Below are positions 26,383 to 36,624 of a stretch of DNA of 64,000 bases, in pieces (the first letter of the stretch is position 1; every line of letters begins with the position of its first letter). The notes under the pieces are model-generated. The model searched no databases. It was not told the origin of the DNA and saw nothing but the letters and a program-made list of their open reading frames with translations. The position numbers and the translations under genes are program-made. The DNA is from Rhodopseudomonas infernalis (GTDB lineage: Bacteria > Pseudomonadota > Alphaproteobacteria > Rhizobiales > Xanthobacteraceae): positions 62,001 through 126,000 of the forward strand of contig NZ_JAJNAL010000010.1 in assembly GCF_022271405.1 (NCBI RefSeq), given 5' to 3'.

Positions 26383-27513
26383 ATGAACCCTGCCAATTTG
26401 CCGTTCGATTCCGAGACGATGCTGCAAGGCCTGCGCGCGTGGGTTGAGTGCGAAAGTCCGACCTGGGACAAGTCCGCGGTCGAACGCATGCTCGATCTTG
26501 CGGCGCGGGACATGGCGATCATGGGCGCATCGATCGAGCGCATTGCCGGACGGCAGGGCTTTGCGGGCTGCGTGCGCGCCCGTTTTCCGCATCCGCGAAT
26601 GGGCGAGCCGGGCATCCTGATCGCCGGTCATCTCGACACCGTGCACCCTATCGGCACCATTGAGAAGCTTCCGTTTCGCCGCGAGGGCAACAAGGCGTTC
26701 GGGCCCGGCATCTTCGACATGAAGGGCGGAAACTATCTGACGCTCGAGGCAATCCGCCAGCTGGCGCGCGCATCGTTCACCACGCCGCTGCCGATCACAG
26801 TGCTATTCACCCCGGACGAGGAAGTCGGTACGCCATCGACCCGTGACATCATCGAGGCCGAGGCGGCGCGGAACAAATATGTGCTGGTGCCGGAACCGGG
26901 CCGGCCCGACAACGGCGTCGTCACCGGCCGCTACGCGATCGCGCGCTTCAACCTCACCGCCACCGGCAAGCCCAGCCACGCCGGCGCGACGCTTTCGTCG
27001 GGCCGCTCCGCGATCCGCGAGATGGCACGGCAGATCCTGGCGATCGACGCGATGACCGGCGAGGATTGCACCTTCAGCGTCGGCATCGTGCACGGCGGCC
27101 AATGGGTGAATTGCGTCGCCACCACCTGCACGGGCGAAGCACTCAGCATGGCCAAGCGGCAGGCCGATCTCGACCGAGGCGTCGAGCGAATGCTGGCGCT
27201 GAGCGGCAGCAGCAACGACGTCGCCTTCGACGTCAGCCGCGGCGTGACGCGTCCGGTGTGGGAGCCGGACGCCGGCACGATGGCGCTTTACGACAAGGCC
27301 TATGCGGTCGCTGCGCAGATGGGTGTCAGTCTGCCGCACGGCAGTGCGGGCGGCGGCTCCGACGGCAACTTCACCGGCGCGATGGGGATTCCGACGCTCG
27401 ACGGTCTCGGCGTGCGCGGCGCCGATGCGCACACGCTGAACGAGCATATCGACGTCGACAGCCTGGCCGAACGCGGACGCTTGATGGCCGGACTGCTCGC
27501 GACACTCGAATGA
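26383..27513 (+). CDS. M20 family metallopeptidase (carboxypeptidase G2-like)
   Basis: Zinc-dependent exopeptidase or amidohydrolase of the M20/ArgE/CPG2 group, 376 residues. Metal-binding motifs are GHLDTVHP (near residue 85), the FDMKGG segment with the bridging Asp, PDEEVGTPS with the catalytic Glu and a metal Glu, and GADAHTLNEH near the C-terminus. A dimerisation lid domain lies at about 180-290. No signal peptide, so it probably acts in the cytoplasm on peptides brought in by the neighbouring ABC transporter. Confidence 0.9.
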   Translation: MNPANLPFDSETMLQGLRAWVECESPTWDKSAVERMLDLAARDMAIMGASIERIAGRQGFAGCVRARFPHPRMGEPGILIAGHLDTVHPIGTIEKLPFRREGNKAFGPGIFDMKGGNYLTLEAIRQLARASFTTPLPITVLFTPDEEVGTPSTRDIIEAEAARNKYVLVPEPGRPDNGVVTGRYAIARFNLTATGKPSHAGATLSSGRSAIREMARQILAIDAMTGEDCTFSVGIVHGGQWVNCVATTCTGEALSMAKRQADLDRGVERMLALSGSSNDVAFDVSRGVTRPVWEPDAGTMALYDKAYAVAAQMGVSLPHGSAGGGSDGNFTGAMGIPTLDGLGVRGADAHTLNEHIDVDSLAERGRLMAGLLATLE

Positions 27514-27695
27514 TGCGACGATCCCTATCCCGCGTCAGCAGCCAGGATTCCATCGCATGTTTCATGGCATGGGACTTGCTCATTGATCCGCTGCGAAACT
27601 TGCTCAATCCGCATACGGACCCAAGGCGATATGACGAACAGCATCACGCGGATAAACTCAGCTAATCGGCAGCTTGCCACAATCGCGGAGCGTCG

Positions 27696-28637
27696 ATGCT
27701 CGGCTATCTGATCCGCCGCATTCTTGCGGCCATTCCGGTGATGGGCGTGGTCGCGCTCGTCGTGTTTCTGCTGCTGCGGCTGACGCCCGGCGATCCCGCC
27801 GCGATCCTTGCCGGCGACAACGCCTCTCCCGAACAACTCGCCCGCATTCGCGCCTCGCTCGGCCTCAACGAGCCGCTCTACACGCAGTTCTTCAGCTGGA
27901 TCGGCAAGCTGCTGCACGGCGATCTCGGTGTTTCGCTGATCTCGCAGGTGCCCGTGCTGCAGATGATCAGCCAGCGCATCGAACCGACGCTGAGCGTCGC
28001 GATCTCCACCATCATTCTGTCGATCCTGGTCGCAGTGCCGCTCGGCGTGATCGCCGCGTGGAGGCACGGCACCTGGATCGACCGCTTCGTGATGGGCCTG
28101 TCGGTGATCGGCTTCTCGGTGCCGGTATTCGTGATCGGCTACGTGCTGATCCAGATCTTCGCCATCGAGCTGCGCTGGTTCCCGGTGCAGGGTTTCCGCA
28201 CGATGTCGCGCGGCTTCGGCCCGTTCTTCGAGCGGCTGGTGCTGCCGACGCTGACGCTGTCCTTCATCTACATCGCGCTGATCGCCCGCATGACGCGCGC
28301 GGCGATGCTCGATGTGCTGGGCGAGGACTATGTCCGCACCGCGCGCGCCAAGGGCATCACCGAAAGCCGCGTGCTGCTGCGCCACGCGCTGCGTAATGCT
28401 GCGGTGCCGGTGATCACCGTCATCGGCACCGGCTTCGCGCTGCTGATCTCCGGCGTCGTCGTCACCGAAAGCGTGTTCAACCTGCCCGGCATCGGCCGCC
28501 TCACCGTCGACGCGGTGCTGGCGCGTGACTACCCGGTGATCCAGGGCATGATCCTGCTCACCTCCGGCATCTACGTGGCCGTCAACCTGTTGATCGACGT
28601 GGCCTACACGCTGCTCGATCCGCGCATCAGATATTAG
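27696..28637 (+). CDS. Peptide ABC transporter permease, DppB type
   Basis: First membrane subunit of the oligopeptide/dipeptide-type importer. The 313 residues contain six helices; the N-terminal MLGYLIRRILAAIPVMGVV and LTPGDPAAILAG segments are typical of DppB/OppB, and the EAA loop appears as DYVRTARAKGI. It is 182 bases after the M20 gene and 10 bases before the second permease, forming one transcription unit. Confidence 0.93.
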   Translation: MLGYLIRRILAAIPVMGVVALVVFLLLRLTPGDPAAILAGDNASPEQLARIRASLGLNEPLYTQFFSWIGKLLHGDLGVSLISQVPVLQMISQRIEPTLSVAISTIILSILVAVPLGVIAAWRHGTWIDRFVMGLSVIGFSVPVFVIGYVLIQIFAIELRWFPVQGFRTMSRGFGPFFERLVLPTLTLSFIYIALIARMTRAAMLDVLGEDYVRTARAKGITESRVLLRHALRNAAVPVITVIGTGFALLISGVVVTESVFNLPGIGRLTVDAVLARDYPVIQGMILLTSGIYVAVNLLIDVAYTLLDPRIRY

Positions 28638-28647
28638 GGGCGCAGCG

Positions 28648-29538
28648 ATGGCCATCGACAGCCTCCCCGAATCCTCGATGCCGGTGACCCGGCCGTTCGG
28701 CCAGAAATTCGGATTTCTCTACTCCAGCCCGATCATCGCCGCGGCGTCGATCTGCCTGGCGCTGGTGGTCGCCTCGGCGATCTTCGCGCCGTGGCTGGCG
28801 CCGCACGATCCGTTGCTGCTCGCCCCGGCGCAGCGGCTGAAGCCGTCGAGCGCCGAGTTTCTGCTCGGCACCGATGCGTATGGCCGCGACGTGCTGTCCC
28901 GGATTCTCTACGGCGGCCGCGTCTCGCTGCTGATCGGCCTCGGCGCCGCAGTGGTGAGCATCGCGATCGGCCTGGTCGTCGGACTGTTGTCCGGCTTCTT
29001 CAAATGGCTCGACGCCATCATCATGCGATTGATGGACGGCCTGATGGCGATCCCCAGCATCCTGCTGGCGATCGCCGTGGTGTCGCTGTCGGGCGCGAGC
29101 CTGACCACCGTGCTGATCGCCATCACCATCCCGGAGATCCCGCGCGTCGCGCGGCTGGTGCGCTCAGTGGTGCTGACGGCGCGCGAGGAGCCTTACGTCG
29201 AGGCCGCGATCTCGCTCGGCTCCAGCCTGCCCAAGATCATGGCGCGGCACCTGCTGCCGAACACGATCGCGCCGCTGATCGTGCAGGGCACCTACATCGC
29301 CGCGTCGGCGATCCTCACCGAAGCGATCCTGTCGTTCCTCGGCGCCGGCATCAGCCCGGAAACGCCGACCTGGGGCAACATCATGGCCGAGGGCCGCACC
29401 CTGTTCCAGGTCAAGCCGTCGCTGATCTTCTGGCCCGGCGTGCTGCTGTCGATCGCGATCCTCAGCGTCAATTTGATCGGCGACGCCGCCCGCGACGCGC
29501 TCGATCCGCGGATGAAACAGCGCGAGGGGTCGCGATGA
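28648..29538 (+). CDS. Peptide ABC transporter permease, DppC type
   Basis: Second membrane subunit of the importer, 296 residues, six helices. Diagnostic DppC/OppC segments are APHDPLLLAPAQRLKPSS, LLGTDAYGRDVLSRILYGGR and the EAA loop EEPYVEAAISLGSS. It pairs with the DppB-type permease 10 bases upstream. A repeat element separates it from the ATPase gene. Confidence 0.94.
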   Translation: MAIDSLPESSMPVTRPFGQKFGFLYSSPIIAAASICLALVVASAIFAPWLAPHDPLLLAPAQRLKPSSAEFLLGTDAYGRDVLSRILYGGRVSLLIGLGAAVVSIAIGLVVGLLSGFFKWLDAIIMRLMDGLMAIPSILLAIAVVSLSGASLTTVLIAITIPEIPRVARLVRSVVLTAREEPYVEAAISLGSSLPKIMARHLLPNTIAPLIVQGTYIAASAILTEAILSFLGAGISPETPTWGNIMAEGRTLFQVKPSLIFWPGVLLSIAILSVNLIGDAARDALDPRMKQREGSR

Positions 29539-29567
29539 GTGGGCCAGTTCTACACACACAGCGCTCA

Positions 29568-29699
29568 CCTCTCCCCGCGTGCGGGGAGAGGTCGACAGGC
29601 TTCGCGCAGCGAAGGCTGTCGGGTGAGGGGGCGCCTCACCAGGGCCGAGCTGCTGGGCTGCGTGGAGACGCCCCCTCTCCCCGCACGCGGGGAGAGGGA
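29568..29699. repeat. Intergenic inverted repeat, family 2 (CTCTCCCCGC type)
   Basis: Two copies of a short palindrome, CCTCTCCCCGC-N-GCGGGGAGAGG, at 29568-29591 and 29674-29697, flank an inner imperfect palindrome. It sits inside the permease-ATPase operon gap. Related elements are at 54009-54134 and 58583-58730. Confidence 0.75.
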
Positions 29700-29746
29700 G
29701 CGCGCCGTGCTCGGCGTTCGTCATTGCGTGCAGATTCGAGGTCCAC

Positions 29747-31399
<1,653 letters not shown>

Positions 31400-31416
31400 G
31401 CATCCACCCCTCCCCG

Positions 31417-31519
31417 CGTCATTCCGGGGCGTGCGTAGCGCGAGCCCGGACTCCAGAACCACCGCCAGGGGATATGGATTCCGGGCCTGCGCCCCAAGAG
31501 GGCGCATCCCGGAATGACG
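31417..31519. repeat. Intergenic inverted repeat, family 3 (CGTCATTCCGGGG type)
   Basis: Outer arms CGTCATTCCGGG (31417-31428) and CCCGGAATGACG (31508-31519) are perfectly complementary, with an inner imperfect palindrome containing a GGATTCCGGG motif. It separates the ATPase and M81 genes. A related copy is at 44539-44698. Confidence 0.78.
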
Positions 31520-31548
31520 ACAACTAAGTCATCATGAGAGATCTACAA

Positions 31549-33048
31549 ATGACCCGTATCGCCGTCGGCGGCTTTCTGCACGAGACCAACACCTTTGCGC
31601 CCACCAAGGCGACGTGGGAGGCGTTCGTGCACGGCGGGGGCTGGCCGGCGATGACGATGGGGGCCGATGTGCTGAAGGTGATGCGCGGCATCAATGTCGG
31701 GCTTGCCGGCTTCGTCGAGGAAGCCGAAGCCAACGGCTGGGAGCTGATCCCGACCATCGCCTGCGGCGCCAGCCCCTCGGCGCATGTCACCAAGGACGCG
31801 TTCGAGCGCGTCGTGAACGAGATGATCGACGGCATCGCGAGCGCCGGCCCTCTCGATGCGGTGTATCTCGATCTTCATGGCGCGATGGTGACCGAACATC
31901 TCGACGACGGCGAAGGCGAGATCCTGGCCCGCGTGCGTGACGTGATAGGCCCCGACCTGCCGCTGGTGGTCAGCCTCGATCTCCACGCCAATGTCACGCC
32001 GCGCATGGTCGAACACGCCGACGCGCTGATCGCGTACCGCACCTATCCGCATGTCGACATGGCCGACACCGGCCGCGCCTCTGCCAAACATTTGGCGCTG
32101 CTGCTGAGCAGCGGACAGAAATTCGCCAAGGCGTTTCGGCAACTGCCGTTCCTGATTCCGATCTCGTGGCAATGCACCTTCGACGAGCCGACCAAAGGCA
32201 TCTACGCCAAGCTGGCCGCGCTGCAGAGCGAGGCGGTGCCGACACTGTCGTTCGCGCCGGGCTTCCCGGCCGCGGACTTCCCCGACTGCGGCGCCTCGGT
32301 CTTCGCCTATGGCCGCACCCAGGCCGATGCCGACGAGGCCGCCGACAAGCTCGCCGCTCTGGTGATCGGGCACGAGAACGATTTCGACGGGCCGATCTAT
32401 TCACCCGACGACGGCGTGCGGCTGGCGATGGAGTTGGCCAAGACCGCGACCAGGCCGGTGATCATCGCCGACACCCAGGACAATCCCGGCGCCGGCGGCG
32501 ATTCCGACACCACCGGCATGCTGCGCGCGCTGGTGCGCAACGACGCGCAGCGCGCCGCGATCGGCGTCATTTACGATCCCGCCTCGGCGCAGGCCGCGCA
32601 CGATGCCGGCGTCGGCGCCACGGTGCAGCTCGCACTCGGCGGCAAGTCCGGCATCGCCGGCGACGCGCCCTATGAAGCAAACTTTGTGGTCGATCAATTG
32701 TCGGACGGCCGCTTTGTCGCGCCCGGCCCGTATTACGGCGGACGCGTCATGGAGATGGGGCCGTCGGCCTGCCTGCGCATCGGTGACGTCCGCGTCGTGG
32801 TGTCGTCGCACAAGGCGCAGCTCGCCGACCAGGCGATGTATCGCTATGTCGGCATCGAGCCGACCGCGCAGGCGATCCTGGTAGTGAAAAGCTCGGTGCA
32901 TTTCCGCGCCGACTTCCAACCGATCGCCGAGCGGCTGCTGATCTGCGCCGCGCCCGGCGCCATGCCGGCCGATCCCGCATCGCTGCCCTGGAGGCGATTG
33001 CGCCCCGGCGTCCGCATCAAGCCGAACGGCCCGCCATTCGCAGGCTGA
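31549..33048 (+). CDS. M81 family metallopeptidase (MlrC-like)
   Basis: Member of the MlrC/M81 family, named for the enzyme that finishes microcystin breakdown; most members have unknown small-peptide or amide substrates. The 499 residues show the family start RIAVGGFLHETNTFAPT, the DLHGAMVTE and SLDLHANVTPRM segments with likely zinc-binding Asp/His residues, the RTYPHVDMADTG segment, and ADTQDNPGAGGDSDTTG. Start is the ATG at 31549; another in-frame ATG lies 15 bases upstream without a better ribosome-binding site. Its place after the peptide importer suggests hydrolysis of imported compounds. Confidence 0.88.
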   Translation: MTRIAVGGFLHETNTFAPTKATWEAFVHGGGWPAMTMGADVLKVMRGINVGLAGFVEEAEANGWELIPTIACGASPSAHVTKDAFERVVNEMIDGIASAGPLDAVYLDLHGAMVTEHLDDGEGEILARVRDVIGPDLPLVVSLDLHANVTPRMVEHADALIAYRTYPHVDMADTGRASAKHLALLLSSGQKFAKAFRQLPFLIPISWQCTFDEPTKGIYAKLAALQSEAVPTLSFAPGFPAADFPDCGASVFAYGRTQADADEAADKLAALVIGHENDFDGPIYSPDDGVRLAMELAKTATRPVIIADTQDNPGAGGDSDTTGMLRALVRNDAQRAAIGVIYDPASAQAAHDAGVGATVQLALGGKSGIAGDAPYEANFVVDQLSDGRFVAPGPYYGGRVMEMGPSACLRIGDVRVVVSSHKAQLADQAMYRYVGIEPTAQAILVVKSSVHFRADFQPIAERLLICAAPGAMPADPASLPWRRLRPGVRIKPNGPPFAG

Positions 33049-33096
33049 TGAGTCGTAGCGCGTGCGCCGATCGATCGCCGCACGCCGCGCATTTCA

Positions 33097-33113
33097 ACGT
33101 CATCGGTTGACGT
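33097..33113. promoter_or_regulatory. Candidate operator upstream of alpha/beta hydrolase gene
   Basis: Perfect inverted repeat ACGTCA-N5-TGACGT in the 261-base gap 33049-33309. No matching regulator gene is adjacent. The function is inference. Confidence 0.35.
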
Positions 33114-33309
33114 CACGCGCGGCTGACTCTTCGCGTGCCAAACAAGACACAAATAACTAAGCATGCGCGATCACGTGGCGCCTGCTTATATACGCGAATA
33201 CCATTTCTCCAATTAGTTCCCTTCTGCGCAGACATGATTGGAACGGATCAGGTTCCATTTCATTTGCCTTGCATTCATTCGCGCCAAGGCGACGCAAAGG
33301 GGATCGCAA

Positions 33310-34293
33310 ATGTCCGTCACCAACAGCGAAATCATCGACCAGACCAGGGCACGGCAGACCCATGCAAGGTCCAGCCTCGCCAATCCGGTCGGCGGCACAC
33401 GAACAGACATCGCCACCACCGTGGGACGGCTCGCGACCTACTCGCTCGGCTTTGCGGCGAGCGAAGAGACGACGCGACCGCTGCTGCTGATTCACAGCGT
33501 CAATGCCGCAGGCTCGGCGTTCGAGATCAAGACGCTGTATGATCACTACGCCAAATATCGCCCGGTGCATGCCGTCGACCTGCCCGGCTTCGGTCAGTCC
33601 GATCGCGACGATCGCGAATACACCGCTCGGATGATGACTGACGCGGTGCATGCCGCCATCGCGCGGGTGCAGGAGCTGCACGGGCCGCAGCCGATCGACG
33701 TAATGGCGCTATCGCTCTCGTGCGAATTCGCCGCACGCGCCGCAGCCGAGAAGCCGGAGGCCTTTCACACGCTCGGCCTGATCAGCCCAACCGGCTTCGA
33801 AGGCAAGGCGCGCGACGAGCACGTGCCGACCACACGCGGCCAGGGCTGGCTGCTCGGCACGTTGCGCTTCAAGCTGTGGGACGAAGGTTTCTTCAAGCTG
33901 CTGACGGCACGCCCGGTGATCCGGAAATTCCTGGAAAAAGCCTGGGGTTCGAAGAAGATCGACGAATCGATGCTGGACTACGACTACCATACTACCCACC
34001 AGCCCGGCGCGCGCTACGCCCCGTACTACTTCGTGGCCGGCTACATGTTCAGCAAGGACATCCTGAGCGTCTACGAATCGCTGCGGCTGCCGGTCTGGAT
34101 GGCGTATGGCACCCGCGGCGACTTCGTCGACTATCGGCACAAGAGCCGCGTCGCAGGCCGGTCCAACTGGACCATCCAGCAATTCGACGCCGGCGCGATG
34201 ATGCACTTCGAAATTCTCGACCAGGTGGTACGGTCATACGACCGGTTTATCGCAGTGTCAGAGCGAGCTGACGCACCTGTCCTGACCGCCTGA
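33310..34293 (+). CDS. Alpha/beta hydrolase with atypical nucleophile elbow
   Basis: A 327-residue alpha/beta-hydrolase fold protein. The HSVNAAGSA segment (near residue 62) matches the oxyanion strand, and VDLPGFGQSDRDD is typical. The nucleophile elbow reads ALSLS at 133-137, with Ser135 in place but the two usual glycines replaced by Ala and Ser. Candidate Asp is in YGTRGDFVD and candidate His in MMHFE. The substrate is unknown; no signal peptide. Start is the ATG at 33310 behind GGGG. It is followed by a 10-base hairpin and seems monocistronic. Confidence 0.8.
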   Translation: MSVTNSEIIDQTRARQTHARSSLANPVGGTRTDIATTVGRLATYSLGFAASEETTRPLLLIHSVNAAGSAFEIKTLYDHYAKYRPVHAVDLPGFGQSDRDDREYTARMMTDAVHAAIARVQELHGPQPIDVMALSLSCEFAARAAAEKPEAFHTLGLISPTGFEGKARDEHVPTTRGQGWLLGTLRFKLWDEGFFKLLTARPVIRKFLEKAWGSKKIDESMLDYDYHTTHQPGARYAPYYFVAGYMFSKDILSVYESLRLPVWMAYGTRGDFVDYRHKSRVAGRSNWTIQQFDAGAMMHFEILDQVVRSYDRFIAVSERADAPVLTA

Positions 34294-34301
34294 CAAACAC
34301 C

Positions 34302-34334
34302 GGAGCGCCGCACGAGGATGTGAAGCGGCGCTCC
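34302..34334 (+). terminator. Hairpin after the alpha/beta hydrolase gene
   Basis: Perfect 10-base stem GGAGCGCCGC/GCGGCGCTCC (34302-34311 with 34325-34334), nine bases past the stop. The trailing bases are not T-rich, so termination may be weak or Rho-dependent. Confidence 0.6.
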
Positions 34335-34446
34335 CTGTGATCACTACACGGATTCTGTTTTCGGGTTGCAAACGTCAATACGAGCACTGTTAACTGACAA
34401 TGCAAATCATGTGATCCGACTCTCCCTGCGGAGGTGTTGAACGAGA

Positions 34447-35499
34447 ATGAACTACGCAAGCCTCCTCACCGGCTCGGCCGGACTCGACACACCGCCGGCG
34501 CATCCGCTCACTCACCATGAGATCCTGACGCTCGTGCAGCCGTTCACGCGGCGTGACCTCCACGTCGATCTCGCAGCCACCGACCGCGTCAACCGGCGGC
34601 TGGTCTTCAAGCCGGTCTCGCATCACGAAGACGGGGTCGGCGGGATCGATGCGCAGGAAGTGCTGCAGCTCGACAATCCCCGCCCCGGCTACAGCATCCT
34701 CACCCGCACGCTGACGCTCGGCAGCGGGCTCTGCGCAACGCTCGAAACGCAAGGCGAAGATCCGCGCGTGCTGTTGGCGCGGATCGAGACGATGCGGCCG
34801 CACCAGCAATTCCGCTCCGTCGACGGCACCATCGTGGCGCTGAACTATCGCCTGGCGCCGCGCGCCGGCGCAAAGGGATATGATCCGGCAGCGGTCGACC
34901 GCGAGCTGCTGCGCGGCGAAGCGCGCATTGCCGGCTTCACCATCGTGCTGCGCACGCCGCAGGTCCGTGGCTATCCGGCCGAGATCGACATCACGCCGCC
35001 GGCAGCCGACGTCAAGTTGCCGGAGGATCTGCTCGCGGTGATGGGCTGGGCGTGGTCCCCACTGCGCCGCAGCAAGGCCGGCTGGAGCGGCAAGCTGAAG
35101 GCACGCGGTAGCGGCGCGGAGCTGAGCCGCACGATCGAGGCACGGTTCGAGCAGGCCATCGCGCATCTCGCCCGCACGCTGTCGCAGCCGCCGGCCGCCT
35201 TCCACGCCACTCAGGTGCGCGCCCGGTGGGGCGTGGCGCTGCGCCGCGCACTGCCGCTGCTGTTCTTCGGCAGCCTGATCGTGGGCGCGGCCGGGCTGAC
35301 GCTGGTGGATATTCCGCAGGACTCGATCTTCAACCTGCTGCTGATGGGCGCGCCGCCGCTGCTGATGATCGGCGCATTCGGGATGCGTGACATCCCGTCG
35401 ATGGAGATTCCGCCGCTGCCGCGCCGCATCGATCACCCCGCGTGGCATCCGCAAGCCGAGACCGCGGCGCCGCCCAGTCTCGACGTTCAGACGACCTAA
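34447..35499 (+). CDS. Unknown membrane-anchored protein, first gene of the MoxR/VWA operon
   Basis: A 350-residue protein that I do not recognise. The first 260 residues look soluble and contain no obvious motif (LTHHEILTLVQPFTRRDLHVD near the start, YDPAAVDRELLRGEARIAGF in the middle). Two hydrophobic segments follow at about 268-285 and 296-315, then a Pro-rich tail. There is no signal peptide, so the large domain is probably cytoplasmic with a C-terminal hairpin anchor. The MoxR ATPase gene starts 15 bases after its stop, which strongly suggests joint function. Confidence 0.78.
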   Translation: MNYASLLTGSAGLDTPPAHPLTHHEILTLVQPFTRRDLHVDLAATDRVNRRLVFKPVSHHEDGVGGIDAQEVLQLDNPRPGYSILTRTLTLGSGLCATLETQGEDPRVLLARIETMRPHQQFRSVDGTIVALNYRLAPRAGAKGYDPAAVDRELLRGEARIAGFTIVLRTPQVRGYPAEIDITPPAADVKLPEDLLAVMGWAWSPLRRSKAGWSGKLKARGSGAELSRTIEARFEQAIAHLARTLSQPPAAFHATQVRARWGVALRRALPLLFFGSLIVGAAGLTLVDIPQDSIFNLLLMGAPPLLMIGAFGMRDIPSMEIPPLPRRIDHPAWHPQAETAAPPSLDVQTT

Positions 35500-35514
35500 C
35501 CGAGGACCCGATCG

Positions 35515-36624
35515 ATGCACGGCAACCCGATGAATATCCCCCCGGTCTCGATCGCGGCCGCCAAGGCGGCGCTGATCGAACAGTACGGCGAGCCGACTTT
35601 GCGGCGGCGCGCCTCGATGCTGTGGGGCACCCGCGGGGTCGGCAAGTCATCGGTCGTCCGCCAGGTCGCCGAGCACTACAAGGTGCCGCTGGTCGATCTC
35701 CGGCTCACCACCATCGAGCCCGTCGATATCCGCGGCGCGATCTATGCGGACGAGAACCTCGCCAAGACGGTGTGGTTTCCGCCGGAGTTTCTACCGTCGC
35801 CGGATCAGCCCGAAGGGCTGCTGTTTCTCGACGAGCTGACCGCCGCCGACCAGCGGCTGCAGATCTCGGCCTATTCGTTGATCCTGGATCGCCGCGTCGG
35901 CAACTACGTGCTGCCCGATGGCTGGCTGGTGGTCGCGGCCGGCAACGCCAGCTTCCACGGCGCGATCAGCCACGACATGGGCACCGCGCTCGCCGACCGG
36001 ATGTTCCACTTCAACGTCCAGACCGCGATCGACGCCTTCCTCAGCCACGCGATGGCGCGCGACTTCGCGCCGGAGGTGATGGCCTATCTCAAGGTGCGGC
36101 CCGACAAGCTCGACGATACGCAGGCGCAGCTGGCCGGCGATCATCTGATCGGCGCCAGCCCGCGCGGCTGGGAAGACATCTCCAACGTGCTGAAGTCGGG
36201 CCTGTCCGACTCCGCCAAGCGGCTGTTCGTGCAAGGGCGGATCGGCGCCGCCAATGCGGCCGAGTTCTTCGGCGTGCTGCGCGAGATCAAGGCCGGGACC
36301 GACGTGCTGAAGCTGCTGGCGGCGCGTTCCGGCCCGGAAACCGCGGCATTGCTGCCCAGAACGCTGGATGGGCTTTACGGCATGCTGTACGGCCTGCTCG
36401 CGGCGTGCAACGATCAGCCGACACTGGCCCGCGCGCTCGAGATCATCGAGCAACTGCCCGACATTCGCGGCAATGTCCCGCTGCCGATCCGCGAGGCTCA
36501 GACACTGGCGATGGAGCTGTTGATGCAGCGCGCGCTGGAGAACGGTCTCGAAGCGGCGATCTTCGACAGCCCGGCCTACGCCAGTTATGGCGAACGCCGG
36601 CAATTGGAAGCGCAGGATGCCTGA
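35515..36624 (+). CDS. MoxR-family AAA+ ATPase
   Basis: AAA+ chaperone-like ATPase of 369 residues. Walker A is GTRGVGKS (38-45) and Walker B GLLFLDEL (101-108). The sensor-1 region reads GWLVVAAGNASFHGAISHDMGTALADRMFHF, typical of MoxR/YehL-type proteins. Such ATPases usually remodel or activate a target presented by a VWA-domain partner, here encoded by the overlapping next gene. Start ATG 35515 has GAGGA upstream. Cytoplasmic; the target is unknown. Confidence 0.9.
   Translation: MHGNPMNIPPVSIAAAKAALIEQYGEPTLRRRASMLWGTRGVGKSSVVRQVAEHYKVPLVDLRLTTIEPVDIRGAIYADENLAKTVWFPPEFLPSPDQPEGLLFLDELTAADQRLQISAYSLILDRRVGNYVLPDGWLVVAAGNASFHGAISHDMGTALADRMFHFNVQTAIDAFLSHAMARDFAPEVMAYLKVRPDKLDDTQAQLAGDHLIGASPRGWEDISNVLKSGLSDSAKRLFVQGRIGAANAAEFFGVLREIKAGTDVLKLLAARSGPETAALLPRTLDGLYGMLYGLLAACNDQPTLARALEIIEQLPDIRGNVPLPIREAQTLAMELLMQRALENGLEAAIFDSPAYASYGERRQLEAQDA

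Noticed and set aside
29539-29746. Possible short coding region between the DppC-type permease and the fused ATPase
   Set aside because: The stretch is almost entirely the family 2 palindrome; its short frame has no start signal or protein character.
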